Positions 57,422 to 64,000 of a stretch of 64,000 nt of DNA are shown piece by piece. Source of the DNA: Marinobacter iranensis (GTDB lineage Bacteria; Pseudomonadota; Gammaproteobacteria; Pseudomonadales; Oleiphilaceae). The notes beneath the pieces are model-generated. The model worked only from the letters and a program-made list of their open reading frames with translations. It was not told the origin of the DNA and did no database searches. Position 1 is the first letter of the stretch. Each line of letters opens with the position of its first letter. The DNA is taken from positions 62,001-126,000 of the forward strand of contig NZ_JANCMW010000011.1 of assembly GCF_029207565.1 (NCBI RefSeq), written 5' to 3'. A program made the translations under genes and the position numbers.

Positions 57422-59059
57422 ATGGATATTCGCGCTGCTGCAACACTGGTTCTGGTCAAAGATACCGCCGAGGGTTTGAAACTGTTGCTACTGCAACGGA
57501 CCTGGGAAGCGGTATTTATGCCGGGCTACTTTGTATTTCCCGGTGGCTCAGTCGATGAGCGGGAGTCCTCAGGGAGAGAACATGCCATAGGGCTGCGAGA
57601 TGCCGATATCGGTAAAACGATGAGCCTGGATGAAGGCGGTGCGGAATATATGCTGGCGGCGGTTCGGGAGTGTTTTGAGGAAGCCGGTGTCCTGTTGGCA
57701 TTGGATCAGAACGGTGCAGACATAACGAATGACCACCCGGCCCATGGAGACCGCGGGGCACTGTTTCGGGGTGACGTTACGCTCGCGGAATTATGTCGGC
57801 ACCATAAACTGACGATTCCATTGGACCGGTTGGCTTACCTGGGGCACTGGGTTACGCCGCCGGGGCCGCCCCGGCGCTTCGATACGCGGTTTTTCATAGC
57901 GGTGGCACCTGAGGGCCAACTGGCAAGCCATGACGGGATGGAGACCATCGATCACATCTGGCTGAGCCCGAAACAAGCGCTGGAAGATCACCGCAGTGGG
58001 CGCCGTTTGCTGGGATTACCCACGATTGGGACGCTGCGGATACTGACTGATTTTGACACCACCGAGGCGCTGATGCGTTATGCTCACGCCAATCCGCCGG
58101 AACCCTATCCCAGCAAACCCTGGCCGGCGGTAAAAAAGGGCAAGCCGGTGATGCTGGAGCCGGGGGCTCCAGCCTATGACGAAGCCGTGAAGCTGGACCC
58201 GGAGGGGGAGGGCGCCACCCACGCGGAGATTGTTCCCGGCGAACCGGTGGAAGTGGCCGCCGGTGTGGTGCGGCTGACGGCACCGAATCCGGGGATGATG
58301 ACCGGGCCAGGCACCAATACCTATGTACTGGGCCACAAACGCTTCACGGTGCTGGATCCGGGCCCGGACGATGCAACACACATCGAGCGGATTCTGGAAA
58401 TCACTGGCGGGGCAATCGAGCAAGTGGTGGTCACCCATACCCACCTGGATCACTCCCCGGCAACAACGGCACTGAAGGCCAGGACGGGATGTCGTGTCTA
58501 CGGCCAGCCAGCGCCTTCAGGGGCATCCCAGGACCAGGCGTTCGCCCCGGACGAGGAACCGGTGAACGGCAGCCTGATAGAGACCGATGCAGGAACCCTG
58601 AAGGCCCTCCACACACCTGGACACGCCTCTAACCACCTGTGTTACCTGCTAATGGAGCAGGAACTGCTGTTTTCCGGCGACCACATCATGCAGGGCTCCA
58701 CTGTGGTCATCAATCCGCCGGACGGTGACATGAAGGCATACCTCGAGTCACTGTACGACCTGCTGTCCGAGCCGGTGCGCTGCATTGCTCCGGCCCATGG
58801 TTTTCTGATGGGGCGCCCCGAGGCGGTGATTGATTACCTCATCACCCACCGGCTGGCCCGCGAGCACAAAATCGCCAGGGCTCTGAAACACCTTTCCCCA
58901 GCCACCCTTAAGGCACTGACCGCGGAAGCCTATGACGACGTTCCGACCGCCCTGCACGGTGTTGCGGCCCGCTCGGCCCTGGCTCATCTGCTGAAGCTGG
59001 AATCCGATGGCAGGGCAAGCAGGGAGGATGAAACCTGGAATGCCACCGCTCACACCTGA
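57422..59059 (+). CDS. NUDIX hydrolase fused to metallo-beta-lactamase-fold hydrolase
   Basis: Two-domain protein of 545 residues. Residues ~1-240 form a NUDIX-like domain (VFPGGSVDERESSG, and RECFEEAGVLL around Arg82 as the Nudix-box core), like the CoA-diphosphatase/NUDT19 type with an extended box. Residues ~270-520 form an MBL domain with HTHLDH (His339, His341, Asp343, His344), PGHASNHLCYL and FSGDHIMQGS, like LACTB2-type enzymes. Joining the two suggests sequential hydrolysis of CoA or nucleotide-linked compounds. The substrate is unknown. Confidence 0.87.
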   Translation: MDIRAAATLVLVKDTAEGLKLLLLQRTWEAVFMPGYFVFPGGSVDERESSGREHAIGLRDADIGKTMSLDEGGAEYMLAAVRECFEEAGVLLALDQNGADITNDHPAHGDRGALFRGDVTLAELCRHHKLTIPLDRLAYLGHWVTPPGPPRRFDTRFFIAVAPEGQLASHDGMETIDHIWLSPKQALEDHRSGRRLLGLPTIGTLRILTDFDTTEALMRYAHANPPEPYPSKPWPAVKKGKPVMLEPGAPAYDEAVKLDPEGEGATHAEIVPGEPVEVAAGVVRLTAPNPGMMTGPGTNTYVLGHKRFTVLDPGPDDATHIERILEITGGAIEQVVVTHTHLDHSPATTALKARTGCRVYGQPAPSGASQDQAFAPDEEPVNGSLIETDAGTLKALHTPGHASNHLCYLLMEQELLFSGDHIMQGSTVVINPPDGDMKAYLESLYDLLSEPVRCIAPAHGFLMGRPEAVIDYLITHRLAREHKIARALKHLSPATLKALTAEAYDDVPTALHGVAARSALAHLLKLESDGRASREDETWNATAHT

Positions 59060-59081
59060 GCCCGGGGCTTGCAGTGCCATC

Positions 59082-59099
59082 GGCCCCTCTGAAGGGGCC
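59082..59099. terminator. Two-way hairpin terminator candidate
   Basis: GGCCCCT (59082-59088) and AGGGGCC (59093-59099) form a 7-bp stem with a CTGA loop, placed between the convergent NUDIX-MBL and YqaE genes. Confidence 0.6.
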
Positions 59100-59102
59100 A
59101 GG

Positions 59103-59261
59103 TTACTTCTTCGCGATGATCCAGACCGCGTGAACGATACCCGGGATGTAGCCAAGGATTGTTAACAGGATGTTGATCCAGAAGTGTTTACCAATCCCTA
59201 CCTGTAAAAAAACGCCCAACGGCGGTAACAAAATCGCAACCAGAACTCGCAAAAGATCCAT
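59103..59261 (-). CDS. YqaE/PMP3-family membrane peptide
   Basis: Two-helix membrane peptide of 52 residues. It matches the UPF0057/PMP3 pattern: LLRVLVAILLPPLGVFLQVG, then INILLTILGYIPGIVHAVWI. The PPLGV and GYIPGIVHA motifs are the family's signature. GGGAG lies 8 bases upstream of the ATG. Family members are stress-induced and affect membrane potential. The 221 bp between it and the next, divergent gene contain no other gene I can support. Confidence 0.9.
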   Translation of the reverse strand: MDLLRVLVAILLPPLGVFLQVGIGKHFWINILLTILGYIPGIVHAVWIIAKK

Positions 59262-59482
59262 ACAGTTCACTCCCTTTCAGACGTATAACGGATACAGAAC
59301 CGCAATATGCATCCTGTAACCTCATTGAATAGGTCATTTTGCGGAAATACACAAAGACTTCATGAAAGTGGCATTAAACCTTTGTCACAGCCGTATTCAT
59401 GGACCTGCGGGGCCTCTATCCTTGTACCGCTTCCAATTTCCGGACAACAGGCCCCCGACTGGCTGACGACCCGAGAGGAATT

Positions 59483-60868
59483 ATGCTGTACCGCTGGCTG
59501 ACACACCTGTTTCGCGCTGGCCTGATTTTCACCCTGACCGGCGGCCTGGCATCAATCCCGGCCGCCTTTGCAGACAAGTCCGGTGATTCCAACAACAACG
59601 AGATACTCGTCGCCGAGCTTGCCGAGGATGAGAGTGTCGAGGATGTGGAACACTCGGAACCTTTGCGCTCATCCGAGCCGGAAAGCGAAGACCGGCAACC
59701 GGAGGCCGAGGCTCCCGAAGTGGAGCCCTCCGCAGTGCCTGAGACGCCAGCTTCAAGCGACGATATCGCTGTCGAGGAGGTGGCGCCCAACGTCGATCTG
59801 AAAGAAGTTGCCCCCACTCCGGAGACTGAAACAACCACAAAGCAGGACGAGGCTTCGTCGGGAGAGGAGCAAAGTGAGGATCGAGAACAACCCCAGCAAC
59901 TGGAAGAAGCCAGCAGCCTGAAAATGCTGGGCTCGGAAGTGCTACCCGGAACCTCAACCCGCCTTGCCTGGTCCCCCGCCATCCAGATTGCCGGCCTGTC
60001 GCAACCTACGCCTGTATTGGTGGTCAACGGCTCCAAACCCGGCCCTAACCTGTGCCTGACCGGTGCCGTCCATGGTGATGAGCTCAACGGTATCGAGATC
60101 ATTCGTCGCACCATGTATGATCTTGAGCCGGACAAGCTCTCAGGCCGGGTTATTGGCGTTCCCATTGTCAACCTGCCGGGCTTCCAGCAAGGCAGCCGCT
60201 ACCTGCCCGACCGCCGCGACCTCAACCGCCACTTTCCCGGTAGCACTGACGGTAGCCTGGCGGACCGGATTGCCCACTCGTTGTTCGAGAGCGTGATCCG
60301 TCATTGCGACATGCTGGTGGACATCCACACCGGTTCCCTCAAGCGTACCAACCTGCCCCAGTTGCGTGCCGACATGAATAATCCCGATGTGGCTGAACTT
60401 ACCCGTGGGTTTGACCGCATGGCGGTGGTTCACAGCACCGGGACGACTGGCATGCTCCGATTTGCCGCTGTTGAAGCCGGTATCCGCGCAGTCACCATGG
60501 AGGCCGGCGAGTCATTGAGAATCCAGGAGCACCAGATCAAGGCCGGTGTTAACAGCCTGACCAGCCTGATGGACAAGGAAGGCATGATCTCAAGAATGTT
60601 TGTCTGGGGAGACCCGGAGCCAGTCTATTACGACTCCGAATGGATACGGGCCGAACATGGCGGCATTCTGTTCAGTGAGATCAACCTTGGCGCCAAAGTC
60701 TCCGAAGGAGAGATACTCGGCTACGTTTCCGACCCTATCACTAACGCCCAGCATCCTATTCGCGCCAGTAGCAACGGCCGGATTATCGGAATGGCTGTGG
60801 ATCAGGTGGTTATGGCCGGCTTTGCGGCCTACCACGTTGGTACAGAGGCAGAAGTTCCTGGAGAGTAG
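59483..60868 (+). CDS. Exported aspartoacylase/succinylglutamate desuccinylase-type zinc hydrolase
   Basis: M14-like zinc hydrolase of 461 residues. A signal peptide (HLFRAGLIFTLTGGLASIPA, cut near AFA) is followed by ~130 residues of acidic, Glu/Pro/Ser-rich, probably disordered sequence, then the catalytic domain. Zinc ligands are His197 and Glu200 (GAVHGDELNG) and His282 (DIHTG). The C-terminal beta domain is VSEGEILGYVSD. Family members are mostly cytosolic, so export with a long linker is odd. AGAGGA before ATG 59483 sets the start. Confidence 0.85.
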   Translation: MLYRWLTHLFRAGLIFTLTGGLASIPAAFADKSGDSNNNEILVAELAEDESVEDVEHSEPLRSSEPESEDRQPEAEAPEVEPSAVPETPASSDDIAVEEVAPNVDLKEVAPTPETETTTKQDEASSGEEQSEDREQPQQLEEASSLKMLGSEVLPGTSTRLAWSPAIQIAGLSQPTPVLVVNGSKPGPNLCLTGAVHGDELNGIEIIRRTMYDLEPDKLSGRVIGVPIVNLPGFQQGSRYLPDRRDLNRHFPGSTDGSLADRIAHSLFESVIRHCDMLVDIHTGSLKRTNLPQLRADMNNPDVAELTRGFDRMAVVHSTGTTGMLRFAAVEAGIRAVTMEAGESLRIQEHQIKAGVNSLTSLMDKEGMISRMFVWGDPEPVYYDSEWIRAEHGGILFSEINLGAKVSEGEILGYVSDPITNAQHPIRASSNGRIIGMAVDQVVMAGFAAYHVGTEAEVPGE

Positions 60869-60871
60869 TAT

Positions 60872-60917
60872 CCTGTCGGGTCCCTGAAATTCATCAGGGC
60901 CCAGGAATACTGACAGG
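60872..60917 (+). promoter_or_regulatory. Hairpin that would sequester the EamA ribosome-binding site
   Basis: CCTGTC (60872-60877) pairs with GACAGG (60912-60917), whose end overlaps the AGGAG of the next gene. An inner stem CCCTGA/TCAGGG stacks inside. The structure lies wholly between the aspartoacylase-like stop and the EamA GTG. It could be a terminator or a translation-control hairpin. Confidence 0.4.
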
Positions 60918-60924
60918 AGCCGGC

Positions 60925-61848
60925 GTGTCTTCAGAAACCGCGAAACCCTTGTGGCTGGCCTATACCGGTCTGGTCCTGACACCCCTTTTCTGGGCCGGGA
61001 ACGCCGTTGTCGCCAAGGGTGTGGTTGGCGAGATTCCACCGCTATCCATGTCCTTCTGGCGCTGGGTTATTGCGCTGACAATCCTGCTGCCGTTTGGCCT
61101 GCCCGGCGTGTGGCGCCAGCGCCATGTGATCCGTGAGCACTGGCTTTCGATTCTGGCGCTGTCGACGTTCAGCGTGGCGGCTTTCAATTCACTGCTCTAC
61201 TTTGCCGCGGTAACCACCACCGCCACCAACATTGCCCTGATCAATGCCACTATCCCCATCATGGTGGCGTTGCTGGCGTGGGTACTGCTGGGGGATCGCA
61301 CGCGCCCGGTGCAGGCACTGGGCATCGGGCTGGCGGTACTGGGCATCCTGGCGGTTGTCGCACGGGGGGATCTGTCAGTGCTTACCGGCCTGCGTGCACA
61401 GCCCGGCGACCTGATCATGGTGCTGGCGGTCTTCAGTTGGGGCCTGTTTTCGGTACTGCTTCGCCGCCAGGCGGTGCCGCTGCCACCAATAACCTTTCTG
61501 ACAGTGCAGATCACGTTCGGCACGGTGGTAATACTGCCGTTTTTCCTGGTGGACCTGTTGTTCTTCTCGGGCGGGTTCGAGCTGAACCGGTCAACCGCCA
61601 TACCGATGATGTACTTTGCGATCTTCCCGGGTATTCTGGCCTACGCGTTCTGGAACCACGGGGTACACCGTATTGGTCCGGCGAAGGCGGCCATCTTCAT
61701 GTACCTCACACCGGTGTTCGCGTCTGTGTTGGCGGGGATTTTCCTGGGAGAACGGCTTGGCCAACCCCATATTGTCGGCGGCCTGCTGATTCTCGCAGGC
61801 CTGTTCCTGGCGACCCGAACAACCGAGCTTCGCCGCAAATACCGTTAA
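60925..61848 (+). CDS. EamA/DMT-family transporter
   Basis: Ten-helix membrane transporter of 307 residues with two EamA repeats (FWAGNAVVAKGVVGEIPPLS in the first; PGILAYAFWNHGVHRIGPAK in the second). Family members export amino acids or metabolites. The start is GTG 60925 with AGGAG 6 bases upstream, possibly masked by a hairpin. The substrate is unknown. Confidence 0.9.
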   Translation: MSSETAKPLWLAYTGLVLTPLFWAGNAVVAKGVVGEIPPLSMSFWRWVIALTILLPFGLPGVWRQRHVIREHWLSILALSTFSVAAFNSLLYFAAVTTTATNIALINATIPIMVALLAWVLLGDRTRPVQALGIGLAVLGILAVVARGDLSVLTGLRAQPGDLIMVLAVFSWGLFSVLLRRQAVPLPPITFLTVQITFGTVVILPFFLVDLLFFSGGFELNRSTAIPMMYFAIFPGILAYAFWNHGVHRIGPAKAAIFMYLTPVFASVLAGIFLGERLGQPHIVGGLLILAGLFLATRTTELRRKYR

Positions 61849-61884
61849 ACCTGATAGTCAATAGAATCGACAGGGCAGGCAGTT

Positions 61885-62427
61885 ATGGTCAACCGTATCG
61901 CAATACCCCTCAAATGGGCCGGCATAATGGTAGCCGCGGCTTTCAGTACTACAGCACTTTCCGCCCCCTGTGATCCGGAGGAGAACAGCTGGATCCCGAG
62001 CCGCTATTACCCACCGGGGCAGACCGTCTTCCACAGGGGGGACTGGTACGAATCCCGCGAGCTCCATGAGGGAAAAACACCCGGTGCGGACTTTGAATGG
62101 AAAAAGCTGGGGTCAGCACCAGACTGCGGCGCCGGGAACGAAAAAGCCGTCACCCAAAGCAGGCAGGGAACCCCGGAAGAGGGCCCGGGGCTACCCCAGA
62201 GTCAGAAGCCCGCAACGGCTTCAGAAGACGAACCCGCGCAGCACTGCAACGAGCCCGGGCGCTGGAGCTTCGGTGGCAGCTATACGGTGGGCCAGATGGC
62301 CATCCACGAGGGGCAAACCTATCGCGCTATCCGCCCCAGTAATGGCCAGATGCCCGGCATGAGCCAGCCGCCCCACTGGCAGCCGGTGGAGCACCCCTGC
62401 CAGGACCGGGCGAACAACGGCAACTGA
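61885..62427 (+). CDS. Secreted protein with two chitin-binding-like modules
   Basis: Exported protein of 180 residues. A signal peptide (WAGIMVAAAFSTTALSA) is followed by two short modules of carbohydrate-binding family 5/12 style. The first is YPPGQTVFHRGDWYESRE with WKKLGSAPDC. The second is YTVGQMAIHEGQTYRAIR with PHWQPVEHPC. A Gln/Pro/Glu-rich linker joins them. No catalytic domain. It could tether the cell or an enzyme to chitin or another polymer. Its stop lies 5 bp from a convergent stop. Confidence 0.7.
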   Translation: MVNRIAIPLKWAGIMVAAAFSTTALSAPCDPEENSWIPSRYYPPGQTVFHRGDWYESRELHEGKTPGADFEWKKLGSAPDCGAGNEKAVTQSRQGTPEEGPGLPQSQKPATASEDEPAQHCNEPGRWSFGGSYTVGQMAIHEGQTYRAIRPSNGQMPGMSQPPHWQPVEHPCQDRANNGN

Positions 62428-62432
62428 ACGGG

Positions 62433-63605
62433 TTATTTATCCAGAGCCCGACGGAGCTGTTCCAGGGCGGTTTCGAGCACCGACCTCGGGCAGCCGATAT
62501 TCATTCGCATGAATCCACTGCCCGGCTCGCCAAATGTGATACCCGGGTTCATGCCGATACCCGCCTGGTGCACAAAGAACTTCTTCAGTTCCGAATCATC
62601 AATCTCGAGGGCACGGCAATCCAGCCATAACAGGTAGGTACCCTCCGGTTCCGTCACCTTTATTGCCGGCAACTGCTGCCTTATGGTGTCGATCACGTAA
62701 TCCCGGTTGCCCTGCAGGTAAACCATGAGCTGGCCCAGCCACGACTCGCCGTGGCGGTACCCGGCCTCGAATGCCGCAATACTGAACGGGTTGCACTGGT
62801 TCATGTGCATGGTTTCAAAAACCTCTTTCAAGGCCCTTCGGTGCTCCTCATCCCGCACCACCAGCGCTGACAGCCCCAGCCCCGGCATGTTGAAGGTTTT
62901 GCTCGGCGCCACGGCGGTAACCAACGCATCCTCCTCACCCGCCAAACGTGCAAGTACATGATGGGCAGGCTTGTCCGGGTAAGTCAGGTCGCAGTGAATC
63001 TCATCCGACAGCACCAACAGCTTGTGTCGCCGGGCAATCGCCAGTACCTCCCTGAGCTCGCTTTCGCTCCATACCCGGCCGACCGGGTTGTGGGGCGAGC
63101 ACAGCAGCAACACTCTGGCGTCGTCCCTGGCTGCGCAGGCCTCCAGGTGTTCCAGGTTCATCTGGTAACGACCACCCGCCAGCTCCAGCGGGTTCTCAAT
63201 CACCGCACGGCCGGTTTTCCGGATCGAACTGAAAAATGGCGGATACACCGGTGGCTGGATAATCACGCCTTCACCTTCCCCCGCGAACGCCAGGGCTGCC
63301 GCGTGGAGGGATGGCACCACACCCGGTGCCATCAACAACCAGTCCCGCTCGATAGTCCAGCCATGCCGGTGTTCAAACCATTCAATCACAGCCTGGTACA
63401 GGCTCTCGGGGAAGAGCGTATAGCCGTAAACCGGATGCCGGGCCCGCTCCTCCAGGGCACGCGTGACCGCTTCCGGTGCCGGGAAGTCCATGTCCGCCAC
63501 CCACAGGGGGATCACGTCTTCCCTGCCGAACACCGTCTTGCGGGCATCGAACTTCACGGAACAGGTATTTTCCCGCTGGACTGGCTGGTCAAAGATGTCG
63601 GGCAC
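62433..63605 (-). CDS. patB: MalY/PatB-type PLP-dependent C-S lyase
   Basis: Fold-type I PLP enzyme of 390 residues, the length of E. coli MalY. VADMDFPAPEAV near the N-terminus is diagnostic of the MalY/PatB group, and the PLP lysine lies in APSKTFNMPGLG. SPHNPVGRVWSESEL and SDEIHCDL are conserved. Likely cystathionine beta-lyase activity. The start is GTG 63605 with GGAG 9 bases upstream; an ATG at 63671 would add 22 residues of no recognised kind. Confidence 0.88.
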   Translation of the reverse strand: MPDIFDQPVQRENTCSVKFDARKTVFGREDVIPLWVADMDFPAPEAVTRALEERARHPVYGYTLFPESLYQAVIEWFEHRHGWTIERDWLLMAPGVVPSLHAAALAFAGEGEGVIIQPPVYPPFFSSIRKTGRAVIENPLELAGGRYQMNLEHLEACAARDDARVLLLCSPHNPVGRVWSESELREVLAIARRHKLLVLSDEIHCDLTYPDKPAHHVLARLAGEEDALVTAVAPSKTFNMPGLGLSALVVRDEEHRRALKEVFETMHMNQCNPFSIAAFEAGYRHGESWLGQLMVYLQGNRDYVIDTIRQQLPAIKVTEPEGTYLLWLDCRALEIDDSELKKFFVHQAGIGMNPGITFGEPGSGFMRMNIGCPRSVLETALEQLRRALDK

Positions 63606-63821
63606 GAGGGGTCTCCGCTGTGTGATGGATTGTGCCGGTTCATTTTGTGGCAGGAGCGACAATGGCTGCAAGCCGGCTGCTGCTCCGGTGGTCTTGAAAC
63701 GGAATCCGTCTTTGGTCGCAGCGGCGCAGGTTTTACTTGCCCGGAACCCGGTATACTTGCGAACCTAACGGATTATTTGGTTACCCCAGCGCTTACCCCA
63801 GTTAATCCCCGGAGCCATTGA

Positions 63822-64000
63822 ATGCTTGCCCAGATCCTGTCCACGATGTTGCCGGTGTTCCTGATCGCCGGCTGTGGCGCCCTTTACGGCCGTTATCGCA
63901 CGCCCGACATCAAGGGGTTGAACACTCTGAACATGGAACTCTTTGTGCCCATGTTGGTGTTCGCGGTTCTGGCGGATCAGCAGGCACCACTGCAGGAGTA
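63822..64000 (+). CDS. AEC-family (auxin efflux carrier-like) permease, 5' fragment
   Basis: The first 59 codons of a gene that continues past the window. The translation begins MLAQILSTMLPVFLIAGCG and continues LYGRYRTPDIKGLNTLNMEL, typical of bacterial AEC transporters, with the first transmembrane helix complete. GGAG is 11 bases before the ATG. It is divergent from the PatB-type gene, with a 216-bp gap in which I see no firm promoter. Confidence 0.75.
   Translation, partial: MLAQILSTMLPVFLIAGCGALYGRYRTPDIKGLNTLNMELFVPMLVFAVLADQQAPLQE

Overview
The window is a chromosomal segment of a marine-type gammaproteobacterium, most like Marinobacter or a relative in the Pseudomonas direction. This rests on gene order and protein similarity recognised by eye: the block pyrC'-pyrB-pyrR-ruvX-yqgE-tonB-gshB facing pilGHIJK-chpABC follows the P. 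aeruginosa PA0401-PA0415 order, while the flanking genes differ. No rRNA, tRNA, phage, insertion sequence or CRISPR was seen.

Layout. 1-4.7 kb: a MexEF-like RND efflux pair, cut by the left edge, behind what reads as a textbook SoxR promoter, with a divergent AraC-family regulator. 4.7-9.4 kb: a TRAP-type uptake system (DctM permease, lipoprotein, binding protein) with an HU gene on the opposite strand inside it. 9.7-15.4 kb: the leftward pyr/ruvX/yqgE/tonB/gshB operon. 15.7-29.2 kb: the complete Pil-Chp chemosensory operon controlling type IV pili, including a 2504-residue ChpA with ten Hpt-like modules. 29.2-31.3 kb: zur-znuC-znuB behind a likely Zur operator, without znuA. 31.4-41.8 kb: membrane PAS protein, CDGSH protein, patatin, three c-di-GMP enzymes (GGDEF, HD-GYP, GGDEF-EAL), an alpha/beta hydrolase and the folE-folX pair. 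42.1-45.7 kb: a copper module (MerR, CopA, a 39-residue membrane peptide, a DUF411 protein). 45.9-57.2 kb: RNase II, lipid and hydrolase genes, LysR, drug transporters, Tpx and MATE. 57.4-64 kb: a NUDIX-MBL fusion, a YqaE peptide, an exported aspartoacylase-like protein, EamA transporter, chitin-binding-like protein, MalY/PatB lyase, and the start of an AEC permease.

The most unusual signal is five intergenic elements between 41.9 and 55.9 kb (copies A-E). Each has a long 22-28 bp stem whose sequence differs from copy to copy yet stays self-complementary. The stem encloses a conserved core with hairpin loops of the form ANGGAY. All ten inner loops fit CANGGANG, the core of the RsmA/CsrA binding site, and four copies place two such loops 20-22 nt apart. 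Stem covariation and G-U pairs on the GGA strand suggest a structured RNA. I propose a repeat-borne family of RsmA/CsrA-binding RNA elements; this is an inference and needs testing.
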